In this document: positions 34,937 through 44,826 of the stretch, one piece after another
How positions within the stretch are numbered: position 1 is the first letter of the stretch
Layout: each line of letters opens with the position of its first letter
Assembly (NCBI GenBank): GCA_014529385.2
Contig: CM043944.1
Location: forward strand, 68,558,895 to 68,622,894
Length of the DNA stretch: 64,000 nt
DNA from: Adiantum capillus-veneris
Lineage: Eukaryota > Streptophyta > Polypodiopsida > Polypodiales > Pteridaceae
Reading direction: 5' to 3'
Program-made: the position numbers and the translations under genes
Notes under the pieces: generated by a model
Database searches by the model: none
What the model was told of the DNA's origin: nothing
Seen by the model: the letters and a program-made list of their open reading frames with translations, nothing else

Positions 34937-36019
34937 TAAGATTGTACAGGGTGTGCTAATTAATTAGCATACCCAGTGTGTTAATTAGAATATTGGGTGT
35001 GCTAATTGGATATGCTAATTAGCATATCTTGTATACTGATTAGCATACTTGATATGCTAATTAGCCTACAAGATATGCTAATTAGCATACTGGGTATGCT
35101 ACTTAGCATACTGGGTAGGCTAATTAGCATACCGAGTGAGAATATTCAGTGTGTTAACTGGATATGCTAATTAGCATACCCTGTGCTCAGTGTACAGATT
35201 AGAGTAAGTTTGGCATATTAGCATATCTAGTAAGTTAACTACCATATCCAAATGCTAACTAGAAAACTGTATATGCTGATAAGCATACTGGGTATGCTAA
35301 TTAGCATACTAGGTATGTTGATTAGCGTACTAGGTATGCTGATTAGCATACTGGATATGCTTATTAGCATATTGGATATTCTAATTAGCATAATAGATAT
35401 GCTAAATAACATACTGGGTAAGCTAATTAGCATACTGGGAATGCTAATTAGCATACTGGGTATGTTGATTCATGTAATGAGTATGCTGATTAGCATACTG
35501 GATATGCTTATTAGCATATTGGATATGCTAATTAGCATACTAGATATGTTAAATAGCATACTGGGTATGCTAATTAGCATACTGGGTATACTAAATAGCA
35601 TACTGGGTATGCTAATTAGCATATTGGGAACGCTAGTAGCTAGCATACAAGGACTGTCTTTTAGCGTACAGGGTTTGCTTATTAGCATACCCCCAGTGTT
35701 AATTAGAATACTGAGTGTGTTGACTGGATATGCTAGTTACCATATCTTGTATGCTAATGAGAATACTTGTGCTCAGTGTAAAGACTAGAGTAAGTTTGTC
35801 ATAATGGCAAATCTAGTAAGTTAGCTGCCATCTCCAGATGCAAACTAGCATATTGGATATGCTAGTTAGCATACTCAGCATTTCAAATTAGCATATTGGG
35901 CTTGTCAGCATAATGGATTCCAATGTATGCCAGGCCGCATACATAGTCACAGCATATCAAACATTTTCTAGCATACATGACATGCTTATATGAGTCTTAA
36001 TCCACGGTTTTTGTTGCAG
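34937..36019 (+). other. Gene A intron carrying repeat array 1
   Basis: Exon text ends near ACCAACATCTG followed by GTAAGATTG (donor). The acceptor is the T-rich GGTTTTTGTTGCAG ending at 36019. The exon frame after this acceptor is not perfectly in phase with the upstream one, so the acceptor may be a few bases further on or a frameshift is present. Confidence 0.55.
34955..35905 (+). repeat. Array 1: 21-bp palindromic TAGCAT repeat
   Basis: The unit GCATACTGGGTATGCTAATTA (21 bp) repeats roughly 40 times with substitutions. The core ATGCTAATTAGCAT is a perfect 14-bp palindrome. The regular part is about 35,270-35,650; edges are diffuse. Because 21 is a multiple of three, long ORFs appear here (178 codons, ISILGML repeats) that are not genes. 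Confidence 0.93.
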
Positions 36020-36951
36020 GCCTGTGGTAGTCCCTCCCTGATGTGGGCAGTGTGCATGACACGAAGGGCAAGGGAAAGGCTGTAATGGAGGACCTTTCGA
36101 TCAAGGAGAGTGATGAGCTGGATACAGGTGATCTGGATGCAAGGAGTGAAGGGGTGGATGAGGGCTCCCAGCAGATGCCAAATGAAAGCATGAAAACCAC
36201 GGAGGAAGGCGGTGATGTGAGAAGGAACTCAGAAGAGGAAAAAGAAGATGATTTTTTTGTCATGGCTCCTTGTGTGCCAGCGATGCGTGCTGCAACTGAC
36301 AAAGCAGAAGCTTCTCAACAGACATTGGCTAGTGGCTCAGGGGAAACTTTGAAGAATGACAACATAGAAGATGAGCAAGAAGTTGGTGACAACAGCCCTC
36401 TTGGGGTTTTTTTGCGTAAAGATCAACTGAAAAGAAAAGTTGGCCTTGAAGAGGTACCCGAAGACATTGCAAGCACAGCCTGTGGTTCGGACAAGGCTGA
36501 AAGCTCCAAAGGTGAAAAGAAAGCCACCCGCTCAAGAGCTTGCAAAAAATTGTGTTAAGAATTATTGCTCCCTACCCGGTTGTGCCCTTCACTGTATATG
36601 CTAGACCATTTTGAAACCCAAATGCGTATTGTAACTGACATGCATTTTGTTTTCCAATGAAAATTTATTTTTGTGCAATATAAATCTGAGTAGTAGTTCA
36701 TTGTAATAGTTCATTATATTTTTTGTGGTTTTTTTTAAAACTTGTTCATTTCGTATCGCGGTTTCCCTGTAGAGGAAGAGAAACAGGCATTAATCGTCAT
36801 GCCTGATGCAACTGCGGCCATGCAATGGCAGAAATTACGGAGATGGAGAGTCCACAAAGCTAGGTAGCTAAGGAGACAGAAAATCGAGATTGAAAAACGC
36901 CTTGAACGATATTCACAGCTTGCCCGTAGTATTATTGAGCACCTAAATTTT

Positions 36952-37531
36952 GTGCACCCAAGTGGGACGGTTATTTTTGCTGAATGGTATCCTCTACCAG
37001 ACCCAATATGGGTGCCTAAGAGTTTATGTGATGAAAAAAGGGCTATGGTGCTGGACCTAAATGGTCTTTTGCTGGTAGTGGTAGGGCCTCTCTTTGGTAA
37101 AAAGCCCCCGGCATATGCAGATGAAATGTTGAACTACGATGTACTTGATAAACAGGTGTTCTGTCGCAAGGACAACCATTTTTTTTTGGACTGGTGCCTG
37201 CAGTTCTTTAATGTGTTTATATGGAGCACAAGCCTCCATAGTAACGTCATGAGTAGTTGCCGTACTATTTTTAAAGAGCAGGTGCCAAAGATTACTACTT
37301 TTTTTGCTCAAGCGCACTGTACAAAGCAATCTTGGCAGATCCAGAGAAAACCTGTGTTTATGAAAGACTTATCCTTGTTCTGGAAACACACTCCAGGGTA
37401 CATAGCCCAAAACACACTTATAATCGATAATAGCTTCTACAAAGTGTTTCAGAACCCATCACAAACTTGGCTTGTTACTCCCACTCTAGAGCACCAGAGT
37501 GCTGAGCAGAGGGAAAAGTTCCTTATAGAAA
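36952..37531 (+). pseudogene. Gene A exon: FCP1/SCP-type HAD domain
   Basis: Three family landmarks are in order: LDLNGLLL at 37051-37074 (canonical DxDxT/V), FFNVFIWSTSLHSNV near 37,205-37,250, and KPVFMKDLSLFWK then TLIIDNSFYKVFQNP at about 37,351-37,455. In active FCP1/SCP enzymes the first motif has two Asp and the last is usually DDS; here the second Asp of each is Asn. Loss of phosphatase activity is therefore likely, although a plant branch of this family often has DLNG (recollection). The exon is cut by the LINE after ...EKFLIE. Confidence 0.8.
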
Positions 37532-37675
37532 TTTTTTTTTTATAGAAAAATATCCTTCTATTAGTTAATGAAAACTTCCCATAGGGCTACATCCACCTCT
37601 GCAAGAGAGGGCTACAACAAGCATGATGGGGAGACTCTCCCAATGAAAAAATAGCATATATACAATGGGGCTAAA

Positions 37676-40600
37676 TCAAGAAATGGGAGGAGGGAAGAGC
37701 CACACAAGTGGACAATAGTGCCATATGAGCACCCCCTGGACCATGGTGTAGAAAGGCCCAGGGCGCCAGAGTCGAAGTAAAGCCTCGCGGTGCTCCCGCA
37801 TGCGGTCGGAGCTGCCCTGTAGTCCCTCAAGTTGTCCTCTAAGAGTATGGATCAGCTCTAGCCAAAAGTCATGAACAGTCTCTACTGGTGGCACAGGGTG
37901 AGCCTCAAAGATGCGGAAACAATGGGCCCGCCAGATGAACCAAAGAGCTAGGCCGCTGATGAGCTCCCAGCACTCCTCTCTCTCACTGCACCACTCCTGC
38001 GGAGTAAGGTCTGTAGCAGGCTGCCCCCCCTGTATCACTATCATCTTGCTGGTGGAAGATAGCTCAAACTGTAGTGCCGGGCCCGTGAGGGTGGGACCAA
38101 GCCGCTGCCCCCCAAGTGAACTGTCGAGCCGCGGAGAGGGCAGGCATCAGCCAAAGAACTTGTAGCCACACCTGCTGGGCTGAAGGACAGTCCCAAAGAC
38201 AGTGTCGCTGACTCTCTACCAACTGGTCACAGGCTGTACATGCGACCGAGAGACCACTATGCACAAGCCAGGTCCCTACTACTGTGGCTCTGTGTGCAAC
38301 CAACCACTGGAATAAAGTGACGCGCCTCGGCTGTCTGGAGTCCCACAGCCTCTGCCAAAAAGCTGCCAAGAACTCAACTGTGAGACCCTCCTCCTTCCAA
38401 TGACATGCTGCAATGGGGCGGGCCTCTCTCTGCGCTGCAAGTATATGACGTCCAAGCCGAACAGTGTACTGAAAGAAAGGGACTCCTGGGCGGTCTGCAG
38501 AAGAGAAGGGGTCCCTCCATAGCCACTCACCAGGATCCCACTGTACTCGTGCCAGTGGACAACACTCCCAAGCCCATAGCCTCCAGTGTCCTGCCTCGAG
38601 AGCTGCTGGGTCAAGGTCTATGACGCAAGTCCTCCCACAGATGCCCACAACTCGGATCCTCTGGAAACAGCACTCTGCTACCTGCGGGGCCTCTATTGTA
38701 ACTCGCTGTAATCGTCCCCCACCCTGAAGCTGAAAGAACAAGGCTGGGACAGTCTCTGAACAAGCCCTGACTGAGATGAGAATCTCCAGTCGTGTGAAGG
38801 CTCCCATCCATCGGGGTGCTACAGGCTCGAGAGGCGTGAGCCACTCAGCTCGAACTGACTCTGAGATGTCCTGATACATGCTCTGAACCCCTCTCATGCC
38901 CTGTAGCTGGACACCCTGCACCTCCTCTGACAAACCTGTGAACTCTAGCCAGTCACCTAGAGAGCGCGCTGGACCTGCTGCCATGGGGCCCCATGAAACA
39001 TGAGGCCTACTCCCAACCAGGTGGCATCTCTGAGTGCTAACCATGGGGTTCTAGACGAGGGTCTGTCGTAGGCGCTCCTTCGTGCATGTCGGTTGTCTCT
39101 GCTCTAGGCCACGCCGTAAGAGCTCCCAAGAGCGAAGCAAACTCACAGCAAATTGGTCCTCCAGTCTCCTGCTCAAACCAACTCGGCGCAACTCTGTAAA
39201 GATCCATCTGGTCGAAGGTTGCCAAGGGCCTCCTGACTGAGGCACCCTGGCACGAAGCCTCTGCAGCAAGAACTCTTTCCAGGGCTCCTCGCATGGAAGA
39301 AGTCCTCTGACGACGAACTTCCCAAGAAGGGCTCTACTCTGCTGTGCTGGATTAATGATCCCAAGCCCTCCCTGAGAACAAGGAAGTGTGATGACCGACC
39401 AAGCCACCTTCGCTCGGGCAACCTGAGTGTCGCGACTTGACCAAAGGAAGTTCCTGATCAGCCTCTCTACCTGGCTGATACAAGAACTCGAGAAGATCCA
39501 GCAAGAAGTGATGTACCACATAGTTGCCAACAACACCTGGTTGGCAACTACTACTCTACCAGCTAGCGAAAGTCGTGCTGAGCTCCACTGGAACAGCTTT
39601 CTCGTGATGGACAGGAGAAGAGGAGCAATCTGCTGGTAGGGGGACAAATCCAAACCAACCTGACAACCCAAGTATCGAATTGCAGTCCCTGGGGAATCCA
39701 CCTGAAACCCTCTCCTGGCATCCACTCTGGCACAGGAGCACTGCCAACCGAGAAAGCCACTATCTTTCTCCAGTTGATCAATGCGCCCGATGCACAGAAG
39801 AAGGTCTCAAGAGCCTGCCCACACCTGTGTAAATTGGCCTCCTGGCCCTTTAAGTACAAGGTTGAGTCGTCGGCAAACTCAGCGTCCAGAAGCTCATCTC
39901 CCCGTATCGGGAGTGCTAAGCCCCTCAAACCAACCTGCTGTGACACCAAAAATCTGCTCATCGCCTCTGCATAGAACAGAAAGAGAAAGGGGGCAAGAGG
40001 ACAACCCTGTCTGACCGATCCTGTGAGCATGAAGCGCTCACCTCTACCTCCTGCCAAAAGCACCTGACTGTGAGCCTGTCTGTACAAAGACGACACCCCT
40101 CTGATCCAAGCATCTGAAAAGCCCATCCTGCGAAGCGTGCCCTCTAGAAAGTCCCAGTCAACTCTGTCGTATGCCTTCTCAAAATCAAGAAGAAGAATCA
40201 CAAGGTCCTCCCCACGGAGACGTGCCAGGGCAGAAGCCTCCCAGAAAGTGAAGATGTTGTCAAGGATACTACGTTCCTTGACAAAACCTGTCTGAGTCCC
40301 ATGTATAAGGCTCTCCAAAAGTGGCTGAATCCTCAAACTCAGAGCCTTGGCAAGAATTTTGTAGGTTGAGTTGAGGATGGTGATGGGGCGCCACTGTCCA
40401 ATCTCATCCAAGGAGCCACCCTCCTTTGGAATGAGGTAAATCAGGTCCTCACTCATGCTATCCGGCAGCACTCCTGTGTGCAGAATGTACTGAAAGGCAC
40501 TACAAAGATCTGGGCCAAGCAAGTCCCAGTACTCCAAGAAGAAGTTGGGAGTCAGCCCATCCTCACCTGGACAACTACCACGAGGAAGGGCCCTAAGAGC

Positions 40601-41960
40601 CGTGTGCAACTCCTCAAGCTGAAGAGGTATCTCCACGGTCTGGCGCATCTCCTCAGTCACAAGACAAGGCATCTGCGCCCAAACCTGCTCCCTCCATGCA
40701 TCCTGTCTCTCTGACTGGGGCTCAGCCGTCAGTAGCTCACGTTAAAAGTCCTCAGCTGAGTGACCTTGGCATGCGAGTGCCGAGGTCCTACTGTCTCAAA
40801 AAAGGCACCTGTCACTCTATCACCTAACTGAGTCCACTGAGATGCCTGTCGGTGAAAGGCAAACTCATGGCGCCTCTCCTCTGTTCAAGAAAGCTCCTGT
40901 CGAGCCTGCTCTAACTGCTCCTCCAACCATGGACTGTCTGGATGCTACTCCTACATCCTCTATATTGAAGTAATGCCTCGTCTGAGACGCTGCTCCTCCT
41001 CTCTCGCTGCGGCCCATCGAGCCAAAGACTCCTGGAGAAAAAAGTGGCTAAGATGAGCTAGGCCTAAGGCCACTCTGTCTGCCGGTAGAGCCTGGCTGTC
41101 CATGCCCTCTGTCCAAAGAGCCTCTACCCTCTCTCTGAGTGCTGTGTCCAACAAGACCCACTCTGGGATGCGAAGCATCGTGCTCCCACTTCTTTGTCTG
41201 TCTGCCACTGTGAGGATCACTGGTGCATGGTCCGAGAAGGATGTCTCTGCCAGGATGCCCTCTAATCCCCCCAAGTCACCGAAGTGGTCACTAGTGTAGA
41301 AGCGATCTATCCGTGATAGATTCACTCCTCCCACTCTGCGGTCTGATCTAGAGAAGGCAAGACTGTCTGGAGGCCTCACAAAGCCAGAATGCTGCCATGT
41401 ATCCGAGACCCTCAAGGTCATACACAACCTCTCCCAAGATGCTAACTCGACTCCATGCACAGTAGCATGGCTGCCTCCGATCCTGTCAGAAGGGTCCTCA
41501 AACATGTTGAAATCCCCTCCTACACACCAATGGTCAACCTGTGGCAAAGACTCAACAATCAGTGACCAAAACTCTGCACGAGCACTCACCACATTGGGCA
41601 CATAGATGTTCAGGAAGCCCACAAGGCCACCCTAAACCTGCAAAGTAATCCACTGAGCCCTGCCTAGCACAATAATCCCTCTGCCCACAATAGCCTGCTG
41701 CAATGAGTCCGCAATAGTCATACATACCACACCCTGGATGCCTCCAGGTCCAAGAGCAGCTGACCAAAAGGTATCATAACGTCCACGCAAAATCTAACCA
41801 CAACGCCGGATGCGGCTCTCAGACAAATGGTGGTCCTGAAGCATAAGGAGATCAATCTCTCCTCCCACAAGGCAACGCTGAAGCTCCTGCCGAAATCGGC
41901 CCCGCTGTCACTGAAACTGGGCCCACCTAATCCCTGCACGTTCCATGAGACGATCCTCAT
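37676..41960 (-). pseudogene. LINE ORF2 (endonuclease, reverse transcriptase, zf-RVT)
   Basis: Starts MRIVSWNVQGLGG at 41960. The APE-type endonuclease shows GGDFNMFED near 41,510 and SDHAPV near 41,230. RT at 40,672-39,760 shows FEKAYDRVDWDF, GSVRQGCPLAPFLF and FADDS near 39,870 in place of the more common YADD. After a frame change come the thumb region (39,725-39,051), the zf-RVT zinc ribbon (CTACDQLVESQRHCLWDC, about 38.2 kb) and a C-terminal ALWFIWRAHC segment. Frameshifts lie near 41.9, 39.75 and 38.05 kb and a TAG at 39051. Confidence 0.88.
41957..41960 (-). promoter_or_regulatory. ORF1 stop / ORF2 start overlap (ATGA)
   Basis: On the minus strand CCCC-ATGA-GG gives the ORF1 stop (TGA, after SCSP) and the ORF2 start (ATG of MRIVSWN) in four shared bases. 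Overlapping stop-start pairs are known to support ORF2 translation in some LINEs, for example SART1 of silkworm with UAAUG. Coupling here is inferred. Confidence 0.7.
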
Positions 41961-43861
41961 GGGGAGCAAGAGAGAATAGATGCTGGAGCAGCAGCAAGAC
42001 GGGCTATCTTCGAGGTAGGCTTGGATGGGGAGTAATCCGCATCCGAGCATCCTCTAGATAGGCGAGCCTGTAGTGAGTGCCTGGCCCAAACCCAAGCAGA
42101 GCGAGCCAAGCATAAAGCAACCTCCTCTGTCCAGGAGTCCTCATGTATGTATACATAGCAAGGCAAACACTGTGTATCAGCAAAAAAGTACACCACAATG
42201 TGCCTACATCCTGCTAAGTCTGGGGGTGTCACCGCAAACTTGGCCAGTGGCCACAAAGTCTGCAGCAAATCTGTAACTCCAAGTTCTCCCATGTGGTGAG
42301 AGAACTTGAGAACCTGTGTATGAAACCATCCCACCATTGAGTCGAGGGACCACTCTGTCTTGGTCCTAGCGTAGAGAGGAAAGGAGAAACCAAATGCTGA
42401 GTCCAAGGCCTCTGTCCCCCTAGCGGCGAGGAACAGAGCGTGGACCCTGAAGCAGGCTGCCTCGTGGTTTGCTGCGGAATCGCCGAGAAAGCGAGTGAAT
42501 CGGTAATCGAAGAAGTCCCAGCGGCGTCGGAGGTCAATGCTCGTCAGACCACGAGGGATAGCTGCAAGGGAAGATGTTTGAATCTGCAAAGGGGGCCGCA
42601 AGAAGGGCTGACCCTCTCTCGCTAGGCGACTCGTGGCAAAAGTGCTGCCAAGAGATCTCCTAGCCGCCGGCGAGGAACCAGTCTCCTGAGTCGACTGTGG
42701 TGCTGAAACAGGAGGAGGGGGAGAAGGAGCTGGGGGGGGCGGAGGAGAAGAGAAGCGGGGTGGGACGACAGAGACAGGGAGGCGAGGTGGGGAGTGGGCG
42801 GGAGCAAAGGGCGGGGGAGGAGATGAGGAGGAAGAGGGAAAATCTGAAGGTGGACGGGTTGGCGAGGGTGAAACGAAAGAGAAGGCTGGCGTAGGGGGCT
42901 CCTCCTGCTCAAGAGGACCAAAGCGGTTCCCCGTGGGAACCCACTGCTGCTGAGTAGGCACCTGAGGGCCACTCTGAGTGCCAGGCTGTCGCTGTGGCCC
43001 CTGGTGTCGACGGCCAGGGGCCTGCTGTCACCCCTCCTCCGCTGGAGCCCCAGGCTCGGAGGGTGGCTCAGAATCTGTGCGCTGTGTGGCTGGCTGAGGC
43101 TGCGGCCCAGCCTTGGCAGGTTGGGGCTGAGGCTGAGGTGCAGGTCGTGGTCTCCTCCGTGGACAGGCCTTCGCTAGGTGGCCCATCTTTCTGCAAATGA
43201 ATCACTGGTTCGGGATACCCGAGTACTCCACACTCTACCTAAACCAATCCCCACTCACCCGAGGCAAAAGGATGACCTTCGAGAGCGTGTGGGTATCTCT
43301 GACCAAAACTCGAACTGAAGGGATGCCGGCCGCCTTGGAAGCTACCTATGCTGCCATACGAGGTGTCTCTAGAATAGTCCCGATGGTGGAGCCAATCCTT
43401 GAGAGCAGTGAAAGGTACTCCCTCCATAAACCCGGAAAGCAGACTGAGATGGGGGTGTCTGCCTCCTCTACAAGCACATCCGAAGTCGGGTCAAAACCGT
43501 GTCGCCACTGTCGAAAGTGGGTGCGTGATGCTCGGATAGCCAGTGGACTCATAGCTATGACCTTGGAGGCCATCTCGGAAGTCTTGAACTCGATCTGGTA
43601 GTACCCCCGTCCGAGGATCTGGACATCCAAAATCTTGCCCACCTCAGCGAGAAGGCGGGCCTGGAGAAGGTTACGCAGCTCTCCTCTACTGGGTCGGGTG
43701 CCGAGAATCTTGTAGATGACCAAGGTCGCCTGCAGACGCTCTACCTCATCGGCTAGGCTCGCTTGCTCTGTCGGTGAGAGAGCAAGTCGAATGGTGGGCT
43801 CAGCGGTGTGGGGCGAGGGTGCTTCGGAGGAGTCCCTCTGAGGTGGAGCATGACCCTCCAT
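41957..43861 (-). pseudogene. LINE ORF1 (RNA-binding gag-like protein with zinc knuckle)
   Basis: Starts at the ATG of MEGHAPPQRDSS. The N-terminal part resembles the DUF4283-type domain of plant LINE ORF1 (VERLQATLVIYKILGTRPS, GYYQIEF). Then come VRVLVRDTHTLEKVILLPR, SVEYSGIPNQ and ICRKMGHLAKACP, a zinc knuckle. In-frame stops lie at 43346 (TAG), 43235 (TAG) and 43202 (TGA), plus one TGA near 43,027. The stop at 43202 falls where the first knuckle Cys is expected (TGC or TGT to TGA). A proline-rich stretch and a C-terminal domain (about 42.6-41.96 kb) follow. The same frame runs the whole length, so decay is by point changes. Confidence 0.82.
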
Positions 43862-44262
43862 TAGTGTCTGCTGCTGTGAAGGAGAAGGGCGGACGAGAAG
43901 GCCAACCCTTGAGAGCTCGGCAAGGAGAAACCAACTGAGAATCCACTGCCAGGCAATTCAAACGAGGCCTTCGGAGGAGGGGGGGGGGGGGGAGGGACGG
44001 GGGGCGTGGGGATAAGGGGCTGGAGCGGCGAGGCAGCGGGCAACGAACAAAAAGGGGGGGCAGCGGGCGGAGTTGCTGCACTCTGGCTGGGTGTAAGCTC
44101 AGCAGCGCGTGCGGACAGACAACGCGCAGGCAGGGGCAGCGCACAACAGGGGCAGCGCGAGGGCGAGGGCGAAGGGGGGGCTATGGCGCGGGGAAGCTCG
44201 AGCAAGCGGGGGGGGGGAGGGGAACGCGCAGGAGCAGCAGCGAGCCGGATTCCTTATAGAAA

Positions 44263-44640
44263 CTTTGAAGTCTTGGCGTTTTCTTTGGCTGCAAACGGAT
44301 GATTAGGAAACATATGTTGCTGATATTGTGTTTGAGACAGGCTCAGATGAGTTTTCTGATGCAGTCGTCAAACGTTTGCATGACATTCAAAAGATGGATA
44401 TAGAGGCTAAAAGACTGGAAGAAATTCATCGCAAACAATGGGAAGCTGACCTGGAAGAGAAAAGAGAGAAAGAAAAGATGGAGAGAGAAAGAAGCGAAAG
44501 GGAGCAGCATAGTGCCAACCTAGAAGCAGAGGAGGAAGCAAAGAGAAAGGAGGAAGCAGAGAGAAAATAAAAGAGGCAGCAAGAAGAAGACAAACAGCGA
44601 GAAGGAAAACCCGGTCACTACAAGCGCCCTCCGAGGAGGC
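44263..44640 (+). pseudogene. Gene A 3' part after the LINE
   Basis: The frame ...LKSWRFLWLQTDD, TAG at 44304-44306, then ETYVADIVFETGSDEFSDAV continues the HAD exon in register once the LINE and one duplication copy are ignored. A highly charged helix (EKREKEKMERERSEREQ) follows, then TAA at 44568. Confidence 0.7.
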
Positions 44641-44826
44641 CTTAAGGGTTTTGGGGGCAGTGACTGTCATTGTAAAATTAAACCCTATGTAAATAATTTG
44701 ATGCTAGCAATTAATGTAAACAATTTGATAATTAGCATGATGATCATGCTGACACAAAACCAACTTTATAATAAAACTGCATACCCTTACAACAAAGTGG
44801 TATATAGAAAATCCTGTGGATACAAC
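44641..44826. other. Gap between the convergent 3' ends of genes A and B
   Basis: Short AT-rich sequence with AATAAAACTG-type candidate polyadenylation signals. No other feature seen. Confidence 0.45.

Larger units (their letters stand above)
37532..44249 (-). mobile_element. LINE retrotransposon, about 6.7 kb, full-length-looking, 13-bp target duplication
   Basis: TTCCTTATAGAAA at 37519-37531 is repeated at 44250-44262. On the minus strand the element starts in GC-rich sequence, carries ORF1 then ORF2, and ends in A10 (T10 at 37532-37541). GC content is far above that of the neighbours. The body inserted into gene A. Stops and frameshifts in both ORFs make this copy inactive, although the duplication is still perfect. 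Confidence 0.95.
33908..44640 (+). pseudogene. Gene A: coiled-coil / FCP1-like HAD phosphatase gene, broken by a LINE
   Basis: ATG at 33908 (MEINSAFVKGFVKEFSPTAI) opens a frame with TAG at 34013. Coding continues as a coiled-coil-rich stretch (YYEAHVEKWRMCNVCQNIEE, ENELQRLLQSDKWM, KETLEGLEFPDNED). After a 95-bp intron comes VCDGTMINPCSGCSLPLEV, with stops at 34586, 34658 and 34850. A 1.1-kb intron full of repeats follows (34.94-36.02 kb), then an acidic exon (36.04-36.56 kb, EEEKEDDFF). The FCP1/HAD domain is at 36.95-37.53 kb and a charged coiled-coil tail (ERERSEREQHSANLEAEEE) at 44.33-44.57 kb. Apart from the LINE the frame runs straight through the insertion point. Exact exon joins are partly uncertain. 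Confidence 0.65.

Noticed and set aside
35252-35788. 178-codon ORF of ISILGML-type repeats
   Set aside because: It is the 21-bp intronic array read in frame. ORFs of the same type appear on the other strand and in array 2.
34955-35905. CRISPR array
   Set aside because: Repeats are contiguous and palindromic with no unique spacers, and the context is a plant intron.
42622-44306. Many Pro- and Arg-rich ORFs on both strands
   Set aside because: GC-rich LINE 5' region and ORF1 shadows; only the single continuous minus-strand ORF1 frame has domain logic.
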